This document shows, piece by piece, positions 1 to 9,965 of a stretch of DNA of 64,000 nt. The DNA is from Lateolabrax maculatus. Lineage: Eukaryota > Chordata > Actinopteri > Acropomatiformes > Lateolabracidae. How positions within the stretch are numbered: position 1 is the stretch's first letter; every line of letters begins with the position of its first letter. The notes beneath the pieces were generated by a model. It saw nothing but the letters and a program-made list of their open reading frames with translations, did no database searches and had not been told where the DNA came from. Position numbers and translations under genes: made by a program. Where the stretch lies: contig CM062206.1 in NCBI GenBank assembly GCA_031216445.1, forward strand, positions 5,712,001 to 5,776,000. The letters are read 5' to 3'.

Positions 1-105
1 AGGCGCTGCAGATACGTGCTGCAAACCAGTAACTAAGGCCACCCGACGACAACAAAACACCTGCGCGAAGCTGCAGCGGAGTTTCCGCGGCGGCTCAGGA
101 CTCAC

Positions 106-115
106 CTCTATCCAT
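106..115 (-). CDS. First coding exon of an unidentified minus-strand gene (partial)
   Basis: On the minus strand an ATG (115-113) opens codons Met-Asp-Arg plus one base, then meets a consensus splice donor (GTGAGT, 105-100). The start sits in a good context (purine at -3, G at +4) inside a CpG-rich, GC-rich segment with CCAAT and ETS-type sites upstream, as expected of a housekeeping-type first exon. The rest of the gene lies beyond base 1, so the product cannot be named. The call rests on start codon, donor and promoter setting only. The same start also sits in a long frame that reads through the CpG island, but that frame is low-complexity (Cys/Leu/Pro from the GACA/GGCA repeat) and I treat it as noncoding. 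Confidence 0.45.
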
Positions 116-433
116 TTCTGCGCCTCCTGAAACGCGCAGCCTGCGGCCGCCTCGGTCCCCGGGTGATGCTGATGAGACGGTCCGATGTCTGCGACCGGAC
201 TGGCCATTGGTGAGGAGGCTCTGCTCTCCAAGTATTTTTTTGAAAAAAAATAAAAAATAAAACAAAACGTGCAAAAGCAGCTGAGAGCCGCGTTATTCCA
301 CCAAAAGTAGTCGTGAAACGTGCCGGGCAGCCTGGTCTCCTCCGGGGGTTGTAGGTGGTGCAGCGGCGGCAGCAGCACCGGCGAGGCGGACGAAGCAGTT
401 CCTGCTCTCCGGGATCCTCCTGTCGGGAGTCTG

Positions 434-492
434 CGGGCAGGCAGGCAGGAAGACAGGCAGGCAGGCAGACAGACAGGCAGACAGACAGGCAG
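434..492. repeat. GGCA/GACA tetranucleotide microsatellite
   Basis: About 59 bp of interspersed GGCA and GACA units (read on the plus strand) sit in the CpG-rich promoter. Read on the minus strand they are TGCC/TGTC units, which would lie in the 5-prime UTR or promoter of the left-edge gene. The mixed units suggest an imperfect, length-variable tract. Confidence 0.85.
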
Positions 493-545
493 CCACCGTC
501 CAGTCCGCCAGTCACCTGCCTGCACCACTTCCGGTGTGACGCCTC

Positions 546-1013
546 AAAATAAAAGCATAACGTGGAGCACTACATTCTTAGTACAGTGTTTCAATAAATG
601 CAGTCACTCTTTAAATGCGCCTTAATGTGGATCCTTCCAGCATTTTAGTTTTTAACGTAAACCATCTAAATGAAAACGGAAGCTGGACACGGTTTGATTA
701 TTGATTAGCTAGCTTAAGGTTAGTTGGAGCCCTTGCGTGACATTAAAAGAGTGATTGGTTAAGTTACACAGTGAAAATTTGCACATTTTCTAGCTGTAAA
801 GTTAAGCTGGAGGGTGAAGGAGACCGGATAAAAACCAGGACAGAGAAAAGAGAAGGTAACGTTGGCAGGATAATGTGTTAGCTGGTCGTACAAACCTCCA
901 TTTTGTGTTATTCGCAGCTAATCATCATTTCTACAGCTGAGACTTTTAAATTAGCGACATTAGCTGGTGACTGTCGGTCCACCGGAGTCACATCGCTGGT
1001 TAGTTTCTGAAAG
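546..1013. other. Spacer between the two head-to-head genes
   Basis: AT-richer sequence without open frames of note. It separates the left-edge promoter from the candidate first exon at 1014. No TATA box or repeat stands out. It probably holds part of the plus-strand gene's promoter or 5-prime UTR. Confidence 0.4.
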
Positions 1014-1025
1014 ATGAGCAGTAAC
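1014..1025 (+). other. Candidate first coding exon of the COMT-like gene
   Basis: An ATG with A at -3 is followed by three codons (Ser-Ser-Asn) and a strong splice donor (GTAAGT at 1026-1031). The exon ends in phase 0, which matches the open frame of the candidate exon at 2720-2789. That exon in turn matches the phase of the acceptor before 3785. If real, the COMT-like protein gains about 30 residues before its membrane segment. A four-codon exon can arise by chance, so the alternative is that this is only 5-prime UTR or unrelated. Confidence 0.3.
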
Positions 1026-1084
1026 GTAAGTCAGACCCTGCAGGTCTCCGGTTTGAACACGTTTCCCTCCCAAACTGACGACAA

Positions 1085-1110
1085 ACAAACAATGGCGACC
1101 GGAAGTGAAC
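1085..1110 (+). promoter_or_regulatory. Composite YY1-like and ETS-like site
   Basis: An ATGGCG core (1092-1097), typical of YY1 sites, runs directly into CCGGAAGTG (1099-1107), a consensus ETS/GABP site. Such paired sites are common at or just downstream of TSSs of TATA-less vertebrate genes. It sits about 60 bp after the candidate donor at 1026, so it would be an intron-1 or alternative-promoter element of the plus-strand gene. Binding is inferred from motif only. Confidence 0.4.
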
Positions 1111-1429
1111 CTGCGTCTTTATTTTGGAGGGACAAACCAACGGAAACGGTTTCTGTTTAAACTGGATTTTTTTGTAGGAAAGTTGGAAACAAATGTCTTT
1201 AAAAGGGCAGCACGTGTTTTTCAAAGTTTTAAAAGATCACTTTAAGAAAAGAAAAAAAAATACTCCTTGTAGCTATGGTAACTCAATATAATAAATGTTT
1301 TGAGCTTGTTTGTCTGTTGTCAGCCCACGTAAAGTTGTTTAAAATCGATGGGAACTTATTATTTAAATTTTGCCATCATGCTACCTTTTTATTTTCTATA
1401 ACTGTATTACCATTGGTTTAGGGCTCTTA

Positions 1430-1610
1430 TTTTGGTCACCACTCCCCGCTGCGCTTCCGGTGCTCCTCCAGCTGCTGCCGCCAGCTTCCCTCCTCCGGAC
1501 CGACAGGACCTGCTCTCCGCAGGATGATTCGCTCCGATGGCCAAAAATACACCGAGCAGCGCGGCTCCAGCAGCAGCCAACGAGGGCAGCAACACACTGG
1601 GGATCTCACA
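1430..1610. other. Second CpG-rich block with ETS-type site, possible exon or alternative promoter
   Basis: GC- and CG-rich sequence with an ETS-type CTTCCGG at about 1455 and open frames on both strands. On the plus strand one short frame starts Met-Ala-Lys-Asn-Thr-Pro at 1537. On the minus strand a frame ends in a charged, exon-like tail (Arg-Gln-Gln-Leu-Glu-Glu-His) near 1436. None matches a protein I know and they overlap, so at most one is real. The block could be an alternative first exon of the COMT-like gene or a small unannotated gene. Confidence 0.3.
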
Positions 1611-2719
1611 CACACTGTCCCACTATATGGGGCAACACAGAGAGCAGAGAGTCCCTGATTTAGAGCAAAGGCACCCAAAGCAGCCATTGATCAGTATGAG
1701 GAAATTAACAATTAACAGAAATATACTGTTTAGTCTATTTAGTCTATTCTCATATCACTTCCTTTAGTTTGATTCTGGCCCACATGATTATTCCTGTGAT
1801 TTATGAGTTGGGTAAACAAAGTTCACCTAGGTTTCCCTCCTGCAGGCCTGTACAAAGTGATTAATAATAACAGTGTTGACATGTAAACACGTAGAGGCCA
1901 ACATGGCCTGGATTGAGGCCATAATAAATTGTGTTATAACAGTTGAATGCTTCATCACAGACAAATCCTCTATTTGATCCCCTACCTGGCAACAAAACGT
2001 GAGCAAGTTCACACTTGAACCCCAGGAAACATTGTTTTGTATTCCGTAGTCTGCGTTTTAACTTTGATATCTCACCAGCATCACGTCTGGAAACAAGGTC
2101 AGTTGTGTTCACTGGAGCCAGGTGTAACACAACCGTGGATTAGTGTTTTGCCCCTGTGCCCCACTTAAGTCCTTTTAAAGACACTTCTGACAGTATTTAA
2201 AGTGAAATGCATCCCCATGAAATTTTTTTTTAAAACCAGCACATATAATAAATCAGCGTCCGGGAGATTTCCAAATACAGACACATCATCTCAGCATTTA
2301 AACACAGTACAAAACAACATTAAACGCTATTAGTGTATAAAACTGGCTCTTATACTTTAGGAGGCCACAGGGTTAGATGATACCAATCAAGACTTTCCCA
2401 GGGCCTGCAGACACCTGGTCTCAGCCACAGACTGGGTGATATTCTTACATCTTTGCTGACCTCTTGTGGAATAAAACAGCAGCACTGGAAAGTGGGAGGA
2501 GTGGCTTCCCAGACTGGCATGCTGTGGGTGTTTGCCATTCCTCTCCTCGGGTCCTCAGGCTTCTACTTCCTGGAGACCTAACAACAGTTTAGTGTGGTTT
2601 TCTTTGATGTGAACTTTGTCCCGTGATATCTGGTGTCCTAGAGGAAAATCTGATAATCATGGTTTCTTTTTCAGTCAGCCGGCTGTTTTCCTTATGCTGC
2701 TCCCCTTCTTGACTTCCAG
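1611..2719. other. Noncoding stretch, probable intron of the COMT-like gene
   Basis: Mostly AT-rich unique sequence. A mildly GC-rich patch lies at 2360-2560 with no convincing frame. No recognised repeat. If the exon at 1014 is real, this is within its first intron. Confidence 0.35.
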
Positions 2720-2789
2720 GAGGGACGGCCCCATCTGTGTTTGACAGGACACACACTCAACCTGGACGGGCAACAGAGCAGTTTGGCAA
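2720..2789 (+). other. Candidate second coding exon of the COMT-like gene
   Basis: A 70-bp segment has an acceptor with a pyrimidine-rich run ending CTTCCAG (to 2719) and a donor GTAATA at 2790. Its frame-0 reading is open (begins Glu-Gly-Arg-Pro-His) and ends with one spare base. The acceptor at 3784 leaves two bases before codon TTC, so the phases agree. An open 70-bp frame by chance is not rare, so support is moderate to weak. It may instead be a 5-prime UTR exon. Confidence 0.3.
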
Positions 2790-3784
2790 GTAATACACCT
2801 CTACTGCTAAAATGTTATAACCTCTGTAACAACAAATCTGTTCAATGTCCTTGTTAAAACTTTCATTTTCTTTGTTAAAAATGCTTTAATAACATACTAG
2901 AATATGCAGAATCCACATTCTTCTTTACATGTGTATTGCTGTAATATTACAATATAACATTGTCATACATGTATTCAGTCCATTTCTCTTTATTCCAAGA
3001 TGCAGTAGGCTATAAAAGATGAATATGACTAAAACCTGGAGGGGTTTTGCAAAAAATAATCAGAAAGAAACAGAAACCTGTGAGGCAGTGTGGTGTATTT
3101 TCTATATGCATGGTGAGTGGTTGGTGTTTGGACTGTCAAAGGATGGCTGAGAGTCTGCAGGTTTTTGTTCAGCTCAACAGCAAATTCATTCAGTGAAAGC
3201 TCTTACTGCTCCTGTCAACAGAAGTACCATATTGTGTCTGCAGGGGGTGCCAGAGGCCAGTGGTTTTCTCTTTTTTTTTTACTAATTGCCAGTTAAAAAA
3301 CATTGCTTAATGCGCATCCTAATGCTATCTATTATTAAGTGTTGTGTATGATTGAGTATGAAACCGGCATTTAGACAATTTCCCAGGCATGGGACTGGCA
3401 CTAAGCATGCACTGGCCCAGTGGCTGGGTTATTAATGACAAATCATAATATGAAACACATGTAATGTACACAGTAATGTTACAGTGTCTCCTGCAGCATT
3501 TACAAGTACTATACTTAAGTACAATTTGAGGTACCTGTCCTTTTTTTTTTACCTAATTTGCAGATTCAGATTAATAAAACAAAAAAGAAAATGGATGCAT
3601 TACTAATTATAATCCAATAATGTAATATATATTTTGATGCCAATATTTTTAGTTTAGTAAAGTTCTGGGTGCATAACTTTTAATGGTAACAGAGTATTTC
3701 TACACTGTGGTTATACTATGAGTTCCACAAAGTGATTCTCTTTCATCTGCAGGTTTTCGACAGTTCTCACTGTCTTCTCCACAG
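2790..3784. other. Noncoding stretch upstream of the main COMT-like exon
   Basis: AT-rich intronic or upstream sequence with T-runs at 3268-3280 and 3540-3551. It includes a fragment of a dispersed fish repeat at 3497-3545 (see that entry). No other feature seen. Confidence 0.35.
3497..3545 (+). repeat. Fragment of the CTTAAGTACAATTT-type dispersed fish repeat
   Basis: The segment contains the recognisable core CTTAAGTACAATTTGAGGT, part of a repeat with alternating AAGTAC/CAAGTA motifs that is abundant in spiny-rayed fish genomes as I remember it. A longer, related fragment lies at 44195-44400. The copy ends at a T-run. Confidence 0.5.
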
Positions 3785-3792
3785 CTTTCGAG

Positions 3793-4986
3793 ATGTGGCT
3801 CATGGCCGTCTCTGTCCCGCTGCTTCCTGCCATCGTCATGGTATCCAGTTGTTATCGTGTCAAAGTTGCCGCGCTGTGCCACCGAGCTCTGGCCTGGGCA
3901 CTGAGGCTGGTGCGAGGGAGGGTGTGTGTGAGGAGCACCCATGCCTTCGTGTTCTCCAGATGCACCCATGGCAAAGTCGACAGCGTCCTGGAGACCTTTG
4001 ACCTTTACGCTGGCACACACCCCGTCCTCTGCATCAGCCCACAGACTGGTCAGTATACATTGGAATCACTTTATTTACCAAGTGCTTTAAGTTACCAGGC
4101 AAAATGTCATATGTTAATATTGATTCAAACAAATCAAATCTGGAGTCAATAAAAACAAGTTTTGAACTGACAAGTTTTTCCAAAAAGAATCAGTGTTCAG
4201 GTCACAGATATGAACAGGATATTGCAGGTCATCATTAAGTTTAAAATGCGTGAGGTTTGAATGTCTGCATTCATGGCAGATGAAGAAGTCACCACCTCCC
4301 ACCTCTCCTAGGTGAGGCGTTGGATGAAGTGGTGAGGCGTGTCCGCCCCTCCAGGGTGTTGGAGCTGGGGATGCACTGTGGCTACAGTTCTGTCCGCCTG
4401 CTGCGTCTACTGCCCCCTGCTGGCAGACTGATCACAGTGGAGCTGGACCCACTCACAGCAGAGCTAGGGGAGGAAATCATACTTGTAGCTGGCTTCAAAC
4501 ACTCCCAGGTACGCCCAGGGAAGATTACTGCTTACTTTACGACGTTCGGATAAAAGACAAAGTGGCAAACATACCACTTGAAACAGGAAACCAAAATTTA
4601 ACTGAGGGATTCTAACGCCTTTCTTGTGCTCTTCTGATTCTTCACAGTTCCAGGTGTTGACATCCAGCTCAGCTGAGGCCATCCCAACATTGCGTCCTTT
4701 TCTTGAGCCCGACCAAGGGACCAGTGAGGGGCTCAATCTGGTGCTGATGGACCACGACCCCCAGCAGTATCTTCCAGACCTGCTGGCTCTGGAGAGAGAG
4801 CAGCTGCTCTGCCCCTCTGGCTGCTCTGTCCTTCTGATCTACAGGAACAGAAGAGCTGAAGATCTCAGAGAAATCCTGGATCACATCAGAGCGAGACCCG
4901 ACTGCTACTGCATCAAGTCAGAGCTCCAGTCCATGACGGAGGTCTTCTACCAAAAGGAAGGCACGAGGGTAGATAGCAAAATCTAA
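3793..4986 (+). CDS. Membrane-anchored COMT/TOMT-family protein, divergent, probable pseudoenzyme (3 coding exons)
   Basis: Exons 3793-4048, 4312-4508 and 4648-4986 join in phase (1, then 0) into 263 residues, the usual length for COMT and TOMT. Donors are GTCAGT (4049) and GTACGC (4509); acceptors end CTCCTAG (4311) and TTCACAG (4647). Residues 1-20 form a hydrophobic N-terminal anchor. Residues 58-86 match the COMT region before the first strand. The SAM-binding loop is clear at 102-112 (LELGMHCGYSS) and the ribose-binding acid at E129 (ITVELDP). D186 in MDH matches metal ligand D141. By eye, the partners of K144, D169, N170 and E199 are P189, Y216, R217 and Q245, and about five residues are missing near the C-terminus. 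COMT methylates catechols with Mg2+ and SAM; TOMT is needed for the hair-cell mechanotransduction complex. Here SAM binding looks possible but catalysis does not. The start at 3793 precedes the anchor; an extension from upstream exons is possible. AATAAA follows at 5100. Confidence 0.88.
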
Positions 4987-5105
4987 AAATGTGGTGTGTG
5001 CTTTCAGTGTGTGTGGACTACATCAACCAGTAGTGTAAAATATTTCATTCTCTCTAGTATTACTTATGGGTCAAAGAATTGGAGGATTAAAATGTGCTGA
5101 ATAAA
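4987..5105 (+). terminator. 3-prime UTR and polyadenylation signal of the COMT-like gene
   Basis: The stop codon at 4984-4986 is followed by about 115 bp of AT-rich sequence and an AATAAA at 5100-5105. A second AATAAA lies at 5159-5164. Either would give a compact 3-prime UTR in keeping with the compact gene. Cleavage site not determined. Confidence 0.55.
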
Positions 5106-8100
5106 TTATTTTCTACAATTTATCAAACTGTTTTCCTTGGGCTCTAGGGAAGAAACAAAATAAAATATTTTTTATCTCTGTTTTCCACAATGAAACCAGC
5201 GATATGAATAACAATATTGGTGTGTAAAACAGTATTCATGCAATAAATGGCTTTCAGTGATTCAAATATCAGAAAGTATTGCTGGAAATAATTTACAGCA
5301 GAAAAGGAAAGCATGACGTTAAGTATATTTTAATATTATCAGTTTCAGCAGCCGTATCATATATGTCCCCCAAATGACAAATAAAATCAATTAAACAATG
5401 ATTAAAATAACACACAGGCAGAGGAAATACAAAATTTTCTACTTTCCTTTGTTTGTAATGTTAACAGAATCACAAAGCTGCGTACACAGTCGCCTCCCCT
5501 CACAACAAAAGAAACAAAGAAAAACATTACTCGATGTAGAGCACAGAGTGGCCACTTGACGGCGCTCTCTGCTTTGTGAAAGAATAGAAACTCAGGCATT
5601 GAGCTGAGCTCCCCAAAGCAATCCTTTAAAGGGAAATGCCACTGATTTCAGCATGTAAGTTCCTGAAATCAGCTCAATAAATATCTGTTTTCTTTTGCTG
5701 CAAACAGGAAAGTTAACATTCTTGTTTTGACGCACATGGATTCCTGTGCATGTTGGGATATTTACTTTTAGACCCCAATGTCAGTGTTTGCAATTAAAAA
5801 ATAAAGCATTATAGAGAAAATTGCTCCCAGTCACTTGCCCCCCCCCCCCCCCCCTTTTTTTTTTTACAAACATCAGCATTCTTGCCCTCACAGGCCATAA
5901 TATCTTAGATTAAGTGTCCCAGCAAGCACTGCATCTTAAATGAGGAGAATCAGTGCTGTCTTGTGGGTAGCGCTCAGATGGAGATTTCCGAATTTGCCTG
6001 TAATGGCACTGCTGAGGCTTTCAAAGCAGCTGGAAAGCCATTACATGGTTTAGAGACGATTTAGTGCAGAATGTAAATAATATCTGTGCAAAAACACAAT
6101 TTAATTAAATGCAATATTTCCAGGAGCCTAGGGGTGGGTCTAGACTCGAGGTCACAATTGTTACACAACGGTGCGATGAATGTTGTAATAACTCAAATTA
6201 TACACTTAGCTACTGCAGTAAAAGAGGGACAGATAGAAAAAGAGAGTCAGGGGAAGTGGTGTAAATTGTCAACTACTAAAAATTAGACATGGAGGTAAAT
6301 CGATACAGTTTAACTGTTCACTGTCAATGTGTCCACAGAGCAAACCAGGTAATGAAACGAGCAGCATTAATACTTTAAAATCTCATACTTTAATACTTTA
6401 AAATCTCAAGTTTGGATCATTAGTTGCACTGCAGGGGAAGTCACAATTTCATTTGCTGAATGTTGGAAATAACATCAAAAGTAAACTACAGCCATATGGG
6501 TTATTGTCTACTGCCAACTGGTCACACTGCTCCTGTTATTGAGAACTGCAGAAGCAAAAACAACCAACTGATTTGGAAACAAAGTAAGCCTCATAATCAG
6601 TATCAAAATATAACTACTTTAATTCCAAATTAAGATGTGTATCAGTTGGAAAAAAGGTGACGCCTACTCTGAGGAAGTGATTGCCTGCATGAAAGTCAAA
6701 GCACTGAATATTATTATCGCTAATTACTGATCTGGAGCGTTCCACTTAGAAAATAGCAACATTCAGGGTGGGTGTAATCATCTGTGAAGATTTTTTTCAT
6801 CCATTAAAAGGAGTTTGCAATTTGTGTTTTGGAATGAAAGAACTCGTGTCTTGATGTCATCAAAGATTCAAGTCTGTGGATTGAGTTTGTTGTCTTTGTA
6901 AATATTTGCTGCAAGTTTCTGAACCAGTACACCAGTGTGTCAATTTTTAACTGATATTCTCATTTACAACATGGTATAAATGATACAGTAAAGTGAAAAG
7001 AAAAGCAGGAACTATTTTTTGGGTTGCAGGATTTACACTCACCCCCAGACCATAGATTCCCTTTTAGTCACATGTTGGTGGACGTGCAAATATACACGTG
7101 TATTTTGTATTTCTGTGAGCCTGAAAGTGCTGTTTTTCATGTTGATGTGTTTGATATTTGGCTGCATTTGCCTTCAACAGACTGTAATGTACTAAAAGCT
7201 AATAACTTTTTGATACTAGCAGGCATTTTAGAGACACTGGCAGAATTACAATCATTTTAGTACCCACCGTGTCCCCAAATGGCCAGTGTGTGATATGTAA
7301 TTACACAAAGTAATACAACTGTAATGATTGCTCATTAGCTTCCACCACCATCTCAGCCCAGATAGTCTCCTAACTTTCCACAAAACAAGTGTTAGAGCCG
7401 AGATGTGGTCAATTTTCTCAGCTGTCAGGTGTGATTTAACATTTCCTTTGCCCTCCTTTCAGAGCACCACTAGTCTACACAATGATGTACAAGTAAATGT
7501 AAACACCGTGCTCTATGACCACCCCAAGCTTCGCTCCTTCCTCCAAGTTCCCTAAAAATTCCTATTTTAATGGGTTCAATTTCCCGGTTCCTCCTTCATC
7601 AGGCTATGAACTGCTCTCTGTGCTATGAAGGCTGGAGTGCTGATGTAAACACAGCTTTCAATTATAAATCAAACTCTAAAAGAGCCACGCTCCACTGCCC
7701 TCGGGCTCTCTGCACAAAGGCCCAGCCTTCATACCCAAACACCCCACATTGCACTGCTGGGAACTTATGGCCAGCTATTCAACCAGGATACATTGACAAC
7801 TGTGACAGAAACCTCTTCAGCAGTCGTGAGTGTCAAAGTTATGCAGAGAATGTTATCCTCATCTTTTGTATGTGTATGTGATATATCATCTATACACATA
7901 AAGCAGAGGTTTGACAATAAGGCAGTTTTGTTGGATTTCATCAAACATACAGATTAAGTGTGATATTATGTCCCTTGCACATCAATTTATTCATGCAGAA
8001 TACGCCACGAGGAGAAGAACACATTTTTACTGCTTGATCAATACCCAGTTACTGTAACTTCCACACCTTTCTAGTTTGATTACAGAGGAAACAAGTCCTC

Positions 8101-8237
8101 CAAACTGAATTATACAATATATTGTTTGTCAATGGAGTCCACAAACTAAAAATTTTCTGATGCAACAGCTATGGCCAGGATAATATTGTTTCTCAGTTCC
8201 TTTCCTTTCTCATATGACTATTTTCTGCTCTACCATC
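5106..8237. other. Intergenic stretch
   Basis: AT-rich sequence with only short chance frames. It holds a C17T11 homopolymer junction at 5838-5865 and a small local duplication at 6368-6408, in which an 18-bp unit with core TACTTTAAAATCTCA occurs twice. Nothing else recognisable. Confidence 0.5.
5838..5865 (+). repeat. C17-T11 homopolymer junction
   Basis: Seventeen C directly followed by eleven T. Such runs are unstable and often poorly sequenced, so the true lengths are uncertain. Confidence 0.9.
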
Positions 8238-8330
8238 GGTTTGGTTAAGTTTAGACGCAAAAAGGACTTTGTTATGGTTAGGGAGCAAGGTTATGAAGAG
8301 ATAATGGTTTGGGTTTAAAATGTACTTCAG
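8238..8330 (+). repeat. Dispersed repeat family C, copy 1 (TTAGGTTTAGGCAC-type)
   Basis: Contains GGTTAAGTTTAGACGCAAAA, then a TTATGGTTAGGGA block and a TGGTTTGGGTTTAAAAT block in the order seen in the other copies at 19.9, 23.5, 44.6 (reverse) and 47.5 kb. I recognise the pattern as a common repeat of percomorph fishes. It has no coding capacity and its class is not known to me. Confidence 0.55.
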
Positions 8331-9888
8331 TTAAATTGCGTCATCCCCGTGACAAATGAGCAAACTCCATCTGCTGATGAAGACAGTGAGGTGCTGAGTG
8401 TACAGAGGTTTGTCAAAGGTTTTTCACTGAAAACAGCTGCCTGCTGTGACTGGACATGATACTGATGAGAGTGGTGAGGGAGAAGCAAAACAGTAAAGTT
8501 GCAGACTGAAAAAACAGATCAATTAGTTCAAAGACACTGAGATGCTCCAGCTTGAGAAAGCTGAGACGTGCGCCTCTGTTAATATAAAAATATTGATTAC
8601 AACCGCTCTAAGGTTGGAATCAAACATAGTTATAGTTAAAAGACACCCATGTTGTAATTGAGATGTGTACAGCAGTTTCCTGTATCATAGTAGCATCACG
8701 TTTGAGTCATAATTCACACGGCCACTAGAGGTCCGTGTCAGGTAAGAGGCCATTTAGGTCATAGCTGACATTTTGTGAGGACAGTCAGATGTGATTTCAA
8801 GCTGAAGTCTCTCCACGGGATACACTTCATAAAGTCACATACATTTCAAAAATTTTCAAAATCACAGGGAGAAATAATGTCAAGCAGCGAGGAGCTCCAC
8901 CGAGTCACAACATGTCAGATTTAACTGAGGCGAATCAGTCTCACTGCGCAGGGGTTTGGAGTAGACAGGGTTAAATACAGGATAATTCACATTTAACTTC
9001 CTTTGGAGACAAATCTATGGCTCCACACCTCTACCACAACATCTTCTGTTATGAAAATTTATCAGTTGTGTAAATCATTTTCTTTTTACATCAGCATGTC
9101 TAATAGCAGTATAAACCCTTGTTTACAGCAAAGTCATTTTTTTTTTTTTTAAATTCACACCATGTTTCCTCTCAGGCAGTGAAGGAGCAAAGCCTTCCCC
9201 TCGGCCTGGTTCATCAGCTGGACTGGGCAGAGCAAACGCAGAAAGTAGACTGTTGATGGCCTCTCAAGAGACCAAGGGGCTTCTATATTTGGTACACTGT
9301 GATAACCTGTGACCAAACACACTCACACATACACACAGAGCACACTTCATAATGTTCACTTCAGAGTTGTGTATTGATGCTGTGTCGTCACGTCAACATG
9401 ACAACATGACTGACTGTTGTCACTTGAAAATCTTGCTTTTTTACATAATGCCATCTTTTGACATCTGTTTGACTGCTGTGTACTTTTGAGTACATAACAG
9501 AGTTTAATAGGTTTGGGGTTTTTGCAGATCCTACCTGCATGTATGTCTACACTATTCATCTACAGTATATGTTTATATATCTGTGTACCTATCTTTCTGT
9601 ATGGCTGCAGAGGGGAGCATACATTACTTTGTTACTTAAACTTGATTTAAGATATTTTGTGCTATTTAATTTATTTAATTGGCCCTACCACCTCCTTTCA
9701 TTCACCTTTTCTCAGTTTCAAATTATTAATGGTAAAATGTCCACATTGTCTCTTCCATTGTCTGCTCTTTGTCAGCTAGTGCCAGCTATTAAAAAACGAA
9801 AATGTTCAAGTTCTCTCATTTAATCTGTGGAGGGATCTGACAATGTGAAGTGACTCTACCACCCGCCTCTGACCCAGACTTCAACCTA

Positions 9889-9965
9889 CAACACACACAT
9901 ATACACTCATATGCACACACACACGCACACACACCCACACACACACACACACATGCACACACACT
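9889..9965. repeat. CA-rich microsatellite
   Basis: About 77 bp of interrupted (CA)n with AT and CG interruptions. Confidence 0.9.

Larger units (their letters stand above)
60..545 (-). promoter_or_regulatory. CpG-rich promoter/5-prime UTR of the left-edge gene
   Basis: The segment is far richer in CG dinucleotides than the rest of the window. On the minus strand it carries a CCAAT box (206-210 read in reverse) about 90 bp upstream of the ATG, and an ETS-type site at 527-534 (ACTTCCGG on the plus strand) next to a TGACG half CRE at 537-541. It includes a GACA/GGCA microsatellite. There is no clear TATA box, and the A/T-rich run at 236-266 is more likely a simple repeat. I infer TSSs somewhere between 120 and 530 on the minus strand. 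Because the next gene starts about 0.9 kb away on the plus strand, the island may serve both. Confidence 0.5.

Noticed and set aside
108..515. 135-codon minus-strand frame through the left CpG island
   Set aside because: Its internal repeats come from the GACA/GGCA microsatellite; the splice-donor model at 106 explains the ATG better.
3700..4020. 106-codon minus-strand frame opposite the COMT-like exon
   Set aside because: Antisense shadow of a well-supported exon.
3793..4986. Naming the gene tomt or comt
   Set aside because: The fold match is clear, but the catalytic residues and C-terminus diverge from what I recall of both, so orthology cannot be fixed without a tree.
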